Shown piece after piece: positions 26,147-38,011 of a DNA stretch of 64,000 bases. The stretch is from Maribellus sediminis (lineage in GTDB: Bacteria > Bacteroidota > Bacteroidia > Bacteroidales > Prolixibacteraceae): the NCBI RefSeq assembly GCF_011799805.1, contig NZ_WXUB01000001.1:868001-932000 (forward strand), given 5' to 3'. Made by a program: the position numbers and the translations under genes. Positions within the stretch are counted from its first letter, which is position 1; the number at the start of each line of letters is the position of its first letter. The notes under the pieces are model-generated. The model had not been told where the DNA came from. It did not search any database and worked only from the letters and a program-made list of their open reading frames with translations.

Positions 26147-26337
26147 AACGATGGTTAAGTTGTAAATTTACGCAAACTGATTCATTTATAGTTTATTAAT
26201 TGATGCAATACATTAATTACATCAAGTTCTATCCTAAAAGACAAGGCAATAAACAAGAGGTTGCATTTTGAAGGGATTAATTATCAGATTTTTTGTGAGG
26301 AACAGGCTATTTAGAATTCCAGCCTGTCGTAACCGGA

Positions 26338-27933
26338 CTAGTTAAATGGTGTGCTGCTCTTATTCACAATCCGGTTGTAGTTGTCGATGGCTACAAAATA
26401 GTTGGGGTCTTCCAGTACATTCACATCGCAAATTTTTTCAGCCCGTTTCACCAGTTTGATACAATCCTTGCTGAGGTGGCGTAAATGGATGGTTTTACCA
26501 ACTTTCTGGTAACGCTCGGCCAGTTTGTTGATCGCTTCAATGGCCGACTGATCCATAATACGCGATTCCTTAAAATCTACGATTACTTCGTCCGGATCGT
26601 TTTGAACATCAAATTTAGATTGGAATAAGGTAGTAGATCCGAAAAACAAGGGGCCAAAAATTTCGTAATGTTTAATGCCGTGTTCGTCAACGCTTTTGCG
26701 GGCCCGAATGCGTTTGGCGTTTTCCCACGAGAAAACCAAAGCTGATACAATTACACCGGCCAAAACTGCAATGGCCAGATCGAAAATAACCGTAAGCCCG
26801 GTTACCAAAACAATCACAATTAAATCGGACAAAGGAATTTTATTGATGATGTTGAAAGTACTCCAGGCAAAAGTTCCGATTACTACCATGAACATCACAC
26901 CAACAAGTGCCGCAATCGGGATCATTTCAATATAGCTTGATGCGAACAGGATAAACATAAGCAACATAACAGCTGCAAAAATTCCTGACAAGCGACCGCG
27001 CCCACCGGATTTAATGTTGATAATACTTTGCCCGATCATGGCACAACCACCCATACCGCCAAAAAATCCGTTAACAATGTTGGCAGTTCCCTGCGCTACA
27101 CACTCGCGGTTTCCACTTCCGCGTGTTTCAGTGAGTTCATCTACAAGGTTCAGTGTCATCAGCGACTCGATCAAACCAACTGCGGCAAGAATCAGCGAGT
27201 AGGGAAGAATCAGTTTCAGTGTTTCAATATTGAATGGAATTACAGGCACATTGAAAGTGGGGAGACCTGCTTTAATGCCTTCTCCTCCGCCCGACTGTAT
27301 AAATGATTTAACGGTTTCAGTTTCAATATTTCCAAAAATAACGATGGCCGAAACAACCAATATTCCGACCAGGGCTGCAGGAATGGCTTTGCTCAATTTG
27401 GGGAGGAAATACATAATTGCCATTGTTAATGCTACCAGCCCGAGCATTGTGTACAGCGGGGTTCCGCTTAACCATTCGCCTCCTGCCTTAAACATGTTCA
27501 GTTGCGACAGAAAGATTACAATTGCCAGACCATTCACAAAACCCATCATTACCGAATGAGGAACCAAACGAATAAACTTTCCGAGCTTGAAAACACCAAA
27601 CAGGCTTTGTATTGTTCCGGCAAGAATGAGGGCTGCAAAAAGATACTGCAAGCCTTGCATATCGCCCATTGCGTTTCCTTTTTGTACCAGGCTAACCATC
27701 ACCACTGCCATGGCTCCGGTTGCCCCGGAAATCATACCCGGGCGGCCACCAAAAATAGAAGTCACCAGGCCCATCATAAATGCACCGTACAAACCAACAA
27801 TGGGCGAAACACCTGCTACAAAAGCAAATGCTACTGCTTCGGGTACCAACGCCAGCGACACGGTTAATCCTGAAAGGATATCATCTTTAATGGTTCCTTG
27901 TTTTTTATCTATAAACTGAAATTGAAACTTCAT
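26338..27933 (-). CDS. SulP-family anion transporter with STAS domain
   Basis: 531 residues in the SLC26/SulP family, inner membrane, moving sulfate, bicarbonate or another anion. The N-terminal part starts DDILSGLTVSLALVPEAVAFA, the conserved SulP opening, and about 10-14 hydrophobic helices follow to near residue 400. The cytosolic C-terminal STAS domain is clear (FFGSTTLFQSKF, then VIVDFKESRIMDQSAIEAI with the STAS Asp-x-Ser loop). No carbonic anhydrase or sulfate assimilation gene adjacent, so the ion is not decided. Confidence 0.9.
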   Translation of the reverse strand: MKFQFQFIDKKQGTIKDDILSGLTVSLALVPEAVAFAFVAGVSPIVGLYGAFMMGLVTSIFGGRPGMISGATGAMAVVMVSLVQKGNAMGDMQGLQYLFAALILAGTIQSLFGVFKLGKFIRLVPHSVMMGFVNGLAIVIFLSQLNMFKAGGEWLSGTPLYTMLGLVALTMAIMYFLPKLSKAIPAALVGILVVSAIVIFGNIETETVKSFIQSGGGEGIKAGLPTFNVPVIPFNIETLKLILPYSLILAAVGLIESLMTLNLVDELTETRGSGNRECVAQGTANIVNGFFGGMGGCAMIGQSIINIKSGGRGRLSGIFAAVMLLMFILFASSYIEMIPIAALVGVMFMVVIGTFAWSTFNIINKIPLSDLIVIVLVTGLTVIFDLAIAVLAGVIVSALVFSWENAKRIRARKSVDEHGIKHYEIFGPLFFGSTTLFQSKFDVQNDPDEVIVDFKESRIMDQSAIEAINKLAERYQKVGKTIHLRHLSKDCIKLVKRAEKICDVNVLEDPNYFVAIDNYNRIVNKSSTPFN

Positions 27934-28131
27934 GGTAACTTATTTTTTCGGGAGAATTCTTGCTTATTCGTATTTGGTCTAAATAATTCTCTGAATGAGC
28001 GCGCGAAAATAGGGCATAATCCCGGAATAGAGTTCTGCAGCGCTATTATTTCAGGATTGTTAATATTGAGGTAAACTGGTGTTCAGTGCTAATGCATTGT
28101 AATTAAGCATGTAGAATGGTTTAAACTGATG

Positions 28132-28159
28132 TTTGGATTACAGTATTTTTTTATCTTTG
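28132..28159 (+). promoter_or_regulatory. Promoter of the TPR histidine kinase
   Basis: TATCTTTG at 28152-28159 is a perfect -7 box; TTTG at 28132-28135 gives a 16-base spacer, shorter than usual. It places the start codon at 28180 rather than 28129. Confidence 0.6.
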
Positions 28160-28179
28160 GCGCAAATCCGATTAAGTTT

Positions 28180-30141
28180 ATGGGCCAATTACGGGTATAT
28201 TTCTTAGTAATCGTTATGTGTTTTTTTGTTCCGAAAGTAAAAAGTCAGGACGAACAGACGGTATCAATTGCGGCATTGGATTCGCTACCTGCAATCGAAC
28301 AGGTTCATCTGCTTTCTGAACTATGCTGGAAGAACCGTGAGAAGCATTCGGATAAAGCCATAGAATATGGACTGAAAGGAATTGAAATAGCAAAACGTAA
28401 GGGATTTACAAAAGAGCTGGGAGTACTTTATAATTACGTAGGTGTGGTTTACCAGCACTACAAAGACGATGTTCATAAGGCCATTTACTATTATAACCTG
28501 GGATTGCCAATTATTCTGGAGGTGGACGATGCTGTTGAACTGGCCTATGTTTACAATAATTTGGGTGACGCATTTTATCGGATCGGAAATGTTTCGCTGG
28601 CCCAGGAATATGCAGAACGTTCGGGTGAATTATTTCAAAAATTGAAAGATAAGAAGGGTATCGCATACAGTTTCATAAACCTGGGATACCTCAATCGCTT
28701 GAACGAGGATTATGATGCGGCTCTTAATTACTTTAACAAAGCAATTGCCTTACGTGAAACCTTTAATGATACTGTAGGGATCGCTTCGGCAAAACTGGAA
28801 ATTGCCCAGACTTTATTTTTGATGGGACAGACCGATGAGGCTATGAAGAATTTCAGGGAATCGCTTCAAAGCCATCTCCGACTCGACAATAAAAGCTATA
28901 TGGCCTATGCGTTGGAAGGGCTGGGCGATGTTTATTTTAAAAAGAATGAGCTGGATTCGGCATATGTTTACTACATAAAAGCTTTGGCGCTTTTTAAGGA
29001 GCGGGAAAACAGGACAGGGCAAACAGAGTGCCAATTGGGGATTGCCAATGTGCTGGCGAAAAAAGGCGAATATGCCGCTTGCGAAAAAGTTTTGAATGAG
29101 GCTTTGCTTGTGGCGGGCGAATCAAAGCTTACTGGCAATATTTTGAAAGTTTATAAGGCAAAAGGCGAATTTTATTTCGATCAACACGAATATAAAACAG
29201 CTTCAGAGTTTTATCAGACGTATTTGGCTGTTTACGACTCATTGTTTTCAGCTGTTCAGTTTCAAAATTTATCTCAGATTAAAGATCGTTTTAGCATTAC
29301 AGAGCAACTATATACGGTTCACATGAATCTCAAAAATAAGCAACGAATGCAGGGATTTGCTTTTGCTTTTATAGTGATGCTGCTATCGTTTCTGATAATT
29401 TTGGTTTATCGCAATAAGAAGATTTCGAAACTAAGTGCTGAACTGGCTGAATCGAATGACGCAAAGGATAAGATCTTTTCCATTATTTCGCACGACCTGG
29501 TGAGCCCTTTTCACGTGTTACTCGGGGGAAGCGAATTGCTGGTTGAAAGTCTGGAAGAGAAAGATCTGGAAAATGCTAAAACCAGCGCTTCACTTATTCA
29601 GCAAACTTCAGAAGAAGCCTATCGCTTTATTTCAAACTTGCTGGCCTGGTCGCGTTCGCAACGCAAAAAAATCAAACTCTACCGTGAAGATTTTCCTGTT
29701 GGAAATCTGACTTCCAAAGTGCGGGATATGAGCATTAATCAGGCCAAGCTGAAAGGCATTGATATTACACTGAATCAGGACGAACAACTCACGATTAATG
29801 CAGATATGAACCTGTTGCAAATTGTTTTGATCAACCTGGTTAACAATGCCATCAAATTTACTCCGAAAAACGGATCTATCGAAATTGGAGTGAAAGAAGA
29901 TATGGAGAACATTCGAATTGCGGTGAAGGATTCCGGTATCGGGATTCCGGCAGATCGTTTAAAGTTGCTTTTCTCGGAAGGCAGTATTGAGAGTACACAC
30001 GGAACAAACAACGAAAAAGGAACGGGCCTAGGCTTGTTGCTTTGTAAGGAATTTGTTGAGCTGCACGGCGGGAAAATAGGTGTGCGAAGCGAAGAAGGAA
30101 AAGGTTCTGAGTTTTGGTTTACGATTCCGGCAGGTTTATAG
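28180..30141 (+). CDS. TPR sensor histidine kinase
   Basis: 653 residues from the ATG at 28180, which gives a clean signal peptide (VYFLVIVMCFFVPKVKSQ) and lies downstream of the promoter. The periplasmic part is a tetratricopeptide array (about 40-400, units such as AYVYNNLGDAFYRIGNVSLAQEY). One membrane helix follows (FAFAFIVMLLSFLIILVY), then HisKA with phosphor-acceptor His in FSIISHDLVSPF and an HATPase domain (N box VLINLVNNAIKFT, G1 DSGIGIP, G2 GTGLGL). No response regulator gene is adjacent, so its partner is elsewhere. Confidence 0.92.
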   Translation: MGQLRVYFLVIVMCFFVPKVKSQDEQTVSIAALDSLPAIEQVHLLSELCWKNREKHSDKAIEYGLKGIEIAKRKGFTKELGVLYNYVGVVYQHYKDDVHKAIYYYNLGLPIILEVDDAVELAYVYNNLGDAFYRIGNVSLAQEYAERSGELFQKLKDKKGIAYSFINLGYLNRLNEDYDAALNYFNKAIALRETFNDTVGIASAKLEIAQTLFLMGQTDEAMKNFRESLQSHLRLDNKSYMAYALEGLGDVYFKKNELDSAYVYYIKALALFKERENRTGQTECQLGIANVLAKKGEYAACEKVLNEALLVAGESKLTGNILKVYKAKGEFYFDQHEYKTASEFYQTYLAVYDSLFSAVQFQNLSQIKDRFSITEQLYTVHMNLKNKQRMQGFAFAFIVMLLSFLIILVYRNKKISKLSAELAESNDAKDKIFSIISHDLVSPFHVLLGGSELLVESLEEKDLENAKTSASLIQQTSEEAYRFISNLLAWSRSQRKKIKLYREDFPVGNLTSKVRDMSINQAKLKGIDITLNQDEQLTINADMNLLQIVLINLVNNAIKFTPKNGSIEIGVKEDMENIRIAVKDSGIGIPADRLKLLFSEGSIESTHGTNNEKGTGLGLLLCKEFVELHGGKIGVRSEEGKGSEFWFTIPAGL

Positions 30142-30156
30142 CTGTATTGATTGTTT

Positions 30157-31353
30157 TTATTCAACAGTAAAGGGTTGATGCCAACGACTCCAGTCTGACC
30201 AAATATTGTTGTAATTTTTTTGTCGTACCCGGCAAAAATATGTTTCTCCCGAAGTCAATTTAGATTTCTTTTGCAGCATGCCCGAAAAGGTTCCGTTCTC
30301 ACTTGCTATTTTTATGGCTTCCTGTGGTCGTATTTCTTTTGATTGAAATACAATGCTGTTTCCGGAATAGTCCGTTGCAAGTTCTATTTCCCACGCCGAT
30401 AATGAGTCTCGGCCGTGGTAAGGGGTCTTATGGATTACCGGATTTGCCGGACACACAACCGGCCCAATCGCCTGGGTAGAAATCACAAAATTGTCAAACC
30501 AACGATTTTCTGTTTTTATGGCTCCGTCGTTCCAGTAAGCTTCCAGAAAAACTGCATTTATGCCGTGTTCGGTGTAAGTACCTCTCAGGTTCAGGTTGGT
30601 ACGCTCGGCTTCCAGTCGCCCATCAATCCATAGTCGATTCAGCCCGTCGTTTTTCCCCGGTGTGTTAAGCCGTACCATCGATTCTACTAAAACCCAGTAA
30701 CCTGATTCCTCGGTTGAAGATATCTGAAACTCGGAACACGGACTATTCCCCAGCCAATGAAAATTCTTAAAATCGTTATAATGCTGTGTTTTTACTTTTG
30801 CACTTTGTTCATCAACTCCCCGCACAGGATCAAGTGTCAGCGAATTTCCTTCTCCACTCCAAACATGGGCAATCATTGCTTGTCGCCATGATCTGGCTGA
30901 TACGATACTTGTTGCCCGCGACATTTTTGCAGGTGCACCTTCCCAGCCGTATTCGTGTTTCACATATATGCGCCAATAAATTTCATCGAAATGTTCTCCT
31001 GCTCTGAGTACATTTCTGTTTGAGGGAAAATCGCCAAATGCAACTTTGCGATTTCCTTTCCCCTCAATCATGTCTTTTTCAAATCCGGCTTCCATCGATC
31101 CACCGGTAATTCCAAACTTTACTTCGTAATCGATTTTTCCTGAAGACTCCAGGTACGCTTTTTCGAGTCTAAAATCATCATACCAAATAACATCAGGATT
31201 TGATTCGTGAGGCTGCACAGCCGACATCTCAATGAAATCGATATGCGGAGTTTCCACAACGGTTGATACGCCGGATAGTGGTTGATTATTGTCCGCAACG
31301 TGAATGGTTATTAAAGTGATTATCAGTAAGAAAGTATTTGTGCTAATTGGCAT
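30157..31353 (-). CDS. Secreted polysaccharide-lyase-like protein with C-terminal Ig/FnIII-like domain
   Basis: 398 residues with a short hydrophobic leader. The middle (about 60-290) looks like a concanavalin-type jelly roll of the kind seen in secreted lyases and lectins: IYWRIYVKHEYGWEGAPAKMSRATS, MIAHVWSGEGNSLTL, GYWVLVESMVRLNTPGKNDG, NRLWIDGRLEAE. The C-terminal ~90 residues form an Ig- or fibronectin-like module (VCPANPVIH, TYFCRVRQKNYNNIWSDWSRW). No enzyme family was assigned with confidence. Its 3' end faces the kinase gene (15-base gap, convergent). Confidence 0.5.
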   Translation of the reverse strand: MPISTNTFLLIITLITIHVADNNQPLSGVSTVVETPHIDFIEMSAVQPHESNPDVIWYDDFRLEKAYLESSGKIDYEVKFGITGGSMEAGFEKDMIEGKGNRKVAFGDFPSNRNVLRAGEHFDEIYWRIYVKHEYGWEGAPAKMSRATSIVSARSWRQAMIAHVWSGEGNSLTLDPVRGVDEQSAKVKTQHYNDFKNFHWLGNSPCSEFQISSTEESGYWVLVESMVRLNTPGKNDGLNRLWIDGRLEAERTNLNLRGTYTEHGINAVFLEAYWNDGAIKTENRWFDNFVISTQAIGPVVCPANPVIHKTPYHGRDSLSAWEIELATDYSGNSIVFQSKEIRPQEAIKIASENGTFSGMLQKKSKLTSGETYFCRVRQKNYNNIWSDWSRWHQPFTVE

Positions 31354-31411
31354 AAGTGGTATTTTTGGCGATTTTAAAGTTATTTAAATTTAGTAACTCG
31401 CAATAAAAAAA

Positions 31412-31438
31412 GAGCCATTCGTTAGAAACGAATGGCTC
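31412..31438 (-). terminator. Terminator of the fucosidase operon
   Basis: 12-bp perfect stem GAGCCATTCGTT / AACGAATGGCTC with a 3-base loop, followed on the minus strand by a T run; 26 bases after the fucosidase stop codon. Confidence 0.9.
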
Positions 31439-31464
31439 TCAAACATTGAAATTTATCTATGAAT

Positions 31465-32943
31465 TTATTCTACTTCCGAAATTTTAACTGCCCAGGCTAA
31501 ACCGCAAGGCAGGTTCTTCCTGATGTTTTCAGGAACGCTGATTTCGATTCCTTCAGCTGTATTTTTCCATTTCAGACTGCCTTTGGCGCCAAGCATGCTC
31601 AATTTCGCATTTTTAGCAGCTTTAATACCATTTACTGTAAACGATTTTGGAATACCAGATCCGTCTTCCTGCTCCAGGTAGATGGCATAAACCGCTTTCG
31701 TATCCTTTTGCTGAGTCAAACAAACGTTCTCGGTTTTATAAGGTGCAATGGCGCGGGTTGAGTAGATGGCTTCGCCGTTAACATCAATCCATTTTCCCAT
31801 GGCATCAAGCAGTTCGTATGCTTCTTTGTGCCAGCTTCCGTCAGGTCCCGGCGCGATGTTGTACAATAAGTTTCCGCCTTTTGCCACAATGTCAACTAAC
31901 ATGTGAATGGCTTGTTTTGGGCTCATGTATTTTGCATCGGGCACCCACGACCAGCCACCGCCGGCAATTATACACGACTCCCATGGATAAGGAAGTTGGG
32001 TGTCGGGAACACGGTTTTCCGGAGTGAGGTAATTCTGGTTAGGTCCCGGAACGGCACGGTCGACCACAATAAGTCCGGGTTGTTTTTCGCGTGCTTTAGC
32101 TGCCAGTTCACTCATTCGAATATCCTGGTCTACAACGCGGTTTTTAATAAATCCACCCGGCGCCTGTGCTGAACGACTTTCGTAAAAAGCTTTCATCGCC
32201 TCATCCGACTTTTTACTGACCCAACCGCCATCGAGCCACAGGATGTCAATTTTACCGTAGTCTTCCATCAGTTCCATAACCTGGTTGTGCGTAAATTCTA
32301 CAAATTTCTCCCATTTTTCAGGATAAAGATGTGGATCGTAATTTACGTTTCTGTCGAACGGAGGAAATTTAGGATCCCAGTAATATTCATTATTCCAGTC
32401 AGGTTTCGAGAAATAAGCTCCTGCCCACATTCCTTCTTCGCGAAATGCATCAAAAACTTCCTTGGCAACATTGGCTTTTTCATTTTTGCCGAAAGCGCAT
32501 TCATCCGAAGTGATCTTATAATCGGTGTATTTCGAATCGAACATACAGAAACCATCGTGGTGTTTGGTTGTAAAAACCACATATTTCATCCCTGCATTTG
32601 AAGCAGCAGCTGCCCATTTTTCAGGATTGAAATTTATGGGGTTGAATGTTAGTTTCAGGTTTTCGTATTCTTTTTTATACGTGAAATAGTCGTCAGGATT
32701 ACTTCCTTTTTTACGCTCGCACCAACCTTCATCTTCGGGGCAAAGCGACCATGATTCAACAACACCCCACTGACTGTAGGCTCCCCAGTGCATTAACAAG
32801 CCAAATTTCAGGTCTTGCCAATCTTCAAGTTTTTGTAATAATTGCTCGTCTTCCGGCCAAACGTAGCCGGTAACTTCATGCTCGTATTGCGCATGGGCCG
32901 CAAATACAAACAGAAAAGGTAAAATGAATATCAGTTTTCTCAT
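31465..32943 (-). CDS. Alpha-L-fucosidase, glycoside hydrolase family 29
   Basis: 492 residues, exported (RKLIFILPFLFVFAAHAQ). Retaining exo-fucosidase features are MHWGAYSQWG, KYVVFTTKHHDGFCMFDS and the nucleophile aspartate in IDILWLDGGWV; the C-terminal ~90 residues are a beta-sandwich. Releases fucose from glycans or fucoidan-like polymers in the periplasm. Downstream of cutC with a 37-base gap, so co-transcribed, ending at a strong terminator. No transporter pair is adjacent. Confidence 0.93.
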   Translation of the reverse strand: MRKLIFILPFLFVFAAHAQYEHEVTGYVWPEDEQLLQKLEDWQDLKFGLLMHWGAYSQWGVVESWSLCPEDEGWCERKKGSNPDDYFTYKKEYENLKLTFNPINFNPEKWAAAASNAGMKYVVFTTKHHDGFCMFDSKYTDYKITSDECAFGKNEKANVAKEVFDAFREEGMWAGAYFSKPDWNNEYYWDPKFPPFDRNVNYDPHLYPEKWEKFVEFTHNQVMELMEDYGKIDILWLDGGWVSKKSDEAMKAFYESRSAQAPGGFIKNRVVDQDIRMSELAAKAREKQPGLIVVDRAVPGPNQNYLTPENRVPDTQLPYPWESCIIAGGGWSWVPDAKYMSPKQAIHMLVDIVAKGGNLLYNIAPGPDGSWHKEAYELLDAMGKWIDVNGEAIYSTRAIAPYKTENVCLTQQKDTKAVYAIYLEQEDGSGIPKSFTVNGIKAAKNAKLSMLGAKGSLKWKNTAEGIEISVPENIRKNLPCGLAWAVKISEVE

Positions 32944-32980
32944 CGTGATAAAGTTTATTGAATTTTCATACTAATTGATT

Positions 32981-33604
32981 TCATTGTAAGTCGCCGACAA
33001 TTCTTCTGCCGTGAAGTTCCGCTGCCCCGGTCTTATCGCTTACTTCGTCAACATTCGAATCAAGCACCTTACCGGCTACCAGAATAATGATCTGCTCGCC
33101 TGCTATCTGAATCATTTCCCGAATGGTTTCCTGGCCTTCCATAGCAGTGGCTTTTCCGCCGGAGGTAAGGATACGTTTAATTCCCGGAATTTGTTTTAAA
33201 ATCCGAACGCCTTCAACCGGATCATCAAGTTCGTCGATGGCCTTGTGGAAAGTAACCGGAAGTGGTTGAGCATATTCTGCCAGAAGTCGTGTGTTGGGCT
33301 CGTCGATTTGGTTGTCAGGAGTTAAAAGACCAAAAACTACACCCGCAGCATTCGCAGCCTTGGCACGATCAATTGCGGCTTTCATTTCTTCTATTTCAGA
33401 CTGGGTGTGTACGAAATTTCCGGCTCGTGGCCGAATCATTACCATCACCGGAATGTTCAACTCAGTACAGGCTTTTTGCATTAATTCGTCCGAAGGAGTA
33501 AGCCCGTCGTTAGCCAGATCGGAGCATAGCTCAATGCGACTGGCGCCACGTTCCTGTGCTTTGGCAGCTTCTTCAAAAGTCTCAACACAAGCTTCTTTGA
33601 TCAT
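32981..33604 (-). CDS. cutC: CutC family protein
   Basis: 207 residues, single TIM barrel: EACVETFEEAAKAQERGASRIELCSDL, VMVMIRPRAGNFVH, ITFHKAID-like segment VTFHKAIDEL and RILTSGGKATA, all diagnostic. Historically called copper homeostasis protein; the biochemical function is unsettled and a sugar or metabolite role has been suggested by frequent pairing with carbohydrate genes. Here it precedes the fucosidase in one operon, which fits that view. Confidence 0.9.
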   Translation of the reverse strand: MIKEACVETFEEAAKAQERGASRIELCSDLANDGLTPSDELMQKACTELNIPVMVMIRPRAGNFVHTQSEIEEMKAAIDRAKAANAAGVVFGLLTPDNQIDEPNTRLLAEYAQPLPVTFHKAIDELDDPVEGVRILKQIPGIKRILTSGGKATAMEGQETIREMIQIAGEQIIILVAGKVLDSNVDEVSDKTGAAELHGRRIVGDLQ

Positions 33605-33772
33605 GATATTTACAGTTAAAAACGGACTTCAAATATAAGTCAATTTGCATTTATTTTAAAAAATATGAGAAAATACTTAAAAATTTTAAAAAGTATTAAT
33701 CCGGGTTTTAATCCGGAAAAACACGGAAGAAGACATGATTTATTGCTTATTTTGCAGAAAAATTGATCGGCT

Positions 33773-34690
33773 TTGAAATACAATCTGCTTACCATACTCG
33801 GACCCACAGCAACAGGAAAGACCGGACTGGCTGCACATGTTGCGGCTAAAATAAATGGCGAAGTTATTTCAGCCGATTCACGCCAGGTCTATCGCGGAAT
33901 GGATTTAGGGACCGGAAAAGATTACGGGGATTATTTTGTCGATGGTGTTGAAGTTCCGTCGCACCTGGTTGATATTGAGGCTGCCGGTGTTCATTACAAT
34001 GTTTACCGCTTTCAAACCGACTTTATTAATGTTTTTGGAGAAATACAGGGCCGGAACAAATTCCCGGTTCTGTGTGGCGGAAGCGGATTGTACCTGGAAG
34101 CCGTGCTGAAAAATTACAGGTTGATTGAGGTGCCGCCAAACAAAGAACTTCGAAAAGAACTGGAAGGTAAATCGCTGGAAGAACTCACCGAAATTCTGAA
34201 AGCAATGAAACCGGAATTGCACAACGACACCGATGTTGAAACCGACCGGCGAGCAATTCGTGCCATAGAAATTGAAAAATATTACGCCGAACATCCTCAG
34301 GAAGATTCGGAGATGCCCAATATTCAAAGTCTGAATATTGGTATTGATTTCGATAGGAACATACGTCGCGAAAGAATTACTAAGCGGTTGAAACAACGAT
34401 TGGACGAAGGAATGCTCGATGAGGTTCAGCGGCTGCTTGATTCGGGACTCACACCCGAGCAGTTGATTTATTACGGACTTGAATACAAATTCCTGACTTT
34501 ACACTTGATTGGCGAATTAAGTTTCGACGAAATGTTCTCGAAACTCGAGATTGCCATCCACCAATTTGCTAAACGTCAGATGACCTGGTTCCGCGGCATG
34601 GAAAAACGTGGTACTAAAATTCACTGGGTGAACGGCCACTTGCCAATGGAAGAAAAAGTGGAGGAGGTTATTCGTTTATTAAAATCATAA
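33773..34690 (+). CDS. miaA: tRNA dimethylallyltransferase
   Basis: Adds dimethylallyl to A37 of tRNAs reading UNN codons. 305 residues. P-loop GPTATGKTGLA, SADSRQVYRGMDLGTGK, and the DTDVETDRRAIRAIEI region are present, and so is the late FAKRQMTWFRG motif. The start is a TTG at 33773 (peptide MKYNLLTILGPTA); no ATG or GTG lies close enough upstream in frame to explain the N-terminus. Convergent with the GH97 gene. Confidence 0.92.
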   Translation: MKYNLLTILGPTATGKTGLAAHVAAKINGEVISADSRQVYRGMDLGTGKDYGDYFVDGVEVPSHLVDIEAAGVHYNVYRFQTDFINVFGEIQGRNKFPVLCGGSGLYLEAVLKNYRLIEVPPNKELRKELEGKSLEELTEILKAMKPELHNDTDVETDRRAIRAIEIEKYYAEHPQEDSEMPNIQSLNIGIDFDRNIRRERITKRLKQRLDEGMLDEVQRLLDSGLTPEQLIYYGLEYKFLTLHLIGELSFDEMFSKLEIAIHQFAKRQMTWFRGMEKRGTKIHWVNGHLPMEEKVEEVIRLLKS

Positions 34691-34744
34691 AGATCCGGTC
34701 TTTATCAGTTCAAACTAACAAAAACCAGATCTTTAAATTATCCT
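34689..34744. terminator. Bidirectional terminator-like hairpin between miaA and GH97
   Basis: AAAGATCCGGT (34689-34699) pairs with ACCAGATCTTT (34734-34744) with one mismatch and a long A/T-rich loop. It overlaps the miaA stop region and sits just before the GH97 stop, so it could serve both convergent genes. Confidence 0.5.
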
Positions 34745-34746
34745 GA

Positions 34747-36894
<2,148 letters not shown>

Positions 36895-36992
36895 TTATTG
36901 GCCTGAATGCGATACGTGAAACTTCAGTTTAAGTTTTAGCTCAACCTGAAATAGTTTACGAATGATTACAGGCAAATGGTTGTGTAAATAAT

Positions 36993-37038
36993 TTAAGATA
37001 AGACATTTGAGAAAATGCAAACGTTTGAAACCGTTTCA
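36993..37038 (-). promoter_or_regulatory. GH97 promoter with overlapping palindromic operator
   Basis: On the minus strand TTTG (37018-37021) and TATCTTAA (36993-37000) form a promoter with a 17-base spacer. The -33 box overlaps AAACGTTT (37019-37026) and abuts the 13-base palindrome TGAAACCGTTTCA (37026-37038). The palindrome resembles LacI-family operators. Repression by occlusion of the -33 box is likely; the regulator is not in the window. Confidence 0.55.
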
Positions 37039-37117
37039 TTTTTTTTATGTTCTGTAAATTATTTGCCTTATGAGTAGTGTTGCAAATAGTCTTTGTTCAC
37101 GAAGTGCTTAATGCAGT

Positions 37118-37852
37118 TTATTTACGAGAATCCCAAACCAAACGGGCCCTGATCAGATCGGCCCCATCGCTTTCGCGAACAACGCTGCAAATATGGTTAT
37201 TTTTATCGAAGATCTGTTTTTTTATTGAAAGATTGTCTTCAGGCACACCTTCCTTTACAAAATTGATCTCCAGTTCTTTTAGTTCAAATGCTTCATGAAA
37301 TGCGAAATCGTAACTATCGATAATGCGTTCGAGGTAGCGGCCTGAATTAAAATGCTGGTTTACATCAATCTCGTTAAAAAGAACGGGGGAGAATACCGAA
37401 ATTTCATCTGATTTTGCAGGTTGAACTTTGCCGGCAAATCCTTCAAAAACACGTTCATCATGAAAAGGAAAATCCCTGAAATCCTCGAAGCGCAAAATAC
37501 GCTTGGTTTTCATGTCGAGGATCAGCCAGCTGGTGGTAGCCTTAATGATTTGTTCGCCTTTTTCATCGATAAAACGAATGTCGCGGTGTGCCAGAAAACC
37601 ATCCGACCCTGCCGGCCAGGTTTCTATTGTAAATTTTTCGCCCCAAACCGGTCGGCGGTCAATTTTAATAAGCATGCGCGAAAGCACCCAAAATTGTTCA
37701 TCTTTCTTCAGGTTATCGAAACCAACACCCAGCATCTCGGCGTGTTCCCATGCGATGTCCTGAATTTGCCAAAAAAGGTACGAGGTTGAAAGTTTGCCAA
37801 AGCGATTAACGAAATACGATTTTGTAGTGAGTTCCTGGCGATGTATATTCAT
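37118..37852 (-). CDS. Acyl-ACP thioesterase
   Basis: 244 residues made of two hotdog domains, as in the plant FatA/FatB-like bacterial family. It hydrolyses acyl-ACP to free fatty acids. N-terminal domain: SYFVNRFGKLSTSYLFWQIQD, WEHAEMLGVGF, WVLSRMLIKIDRRPVWGEK. The second domain begins with DVNQHFNSGRYLERIIDS, carrying the catalytic Asn and His. Cytosolic. Stands alone, about 235 bases upstream of GH97 on the same strand but separated by the GH97 promoter. Confidence 0.9.
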   Translation of the reverse strand: MNIHRQELTTKSYFVNRFGKLSTSYLFWQIQDIAWEHAEMLGVGFDNLKKDEQFWVLSRMLIKIDRRPVWGEKFTIETWPAGSDGFLAHRDIRFIDEKGEQIIKATTSWLILDMKTKRILRFEDFRDFPFHDERVFEGFAGKVQPAKSDEISVFSPVLFNEIDVNQHFNSGRYLERIIDSYDFAFHEAFELKELEINFVKEGVPEDNLSIKKQIFDKNNHICSVVRESDGADLIRARLVWDSRK

Positions 37853-38011
37853 TTTCCTGATGCTTGAAATTAGATACTTGTTTGTGGATGTTGCATTTTC
37901 TTCGTGCTTCCAACTTCACACTTCCAGCTTTTTTAAACTTTTTAGCAAATTTATTGTTCGGTTTTGAAAATCGCTCACAAATGTTCAATTTTGCGCGAAG
38001 AATTAAAGTTT

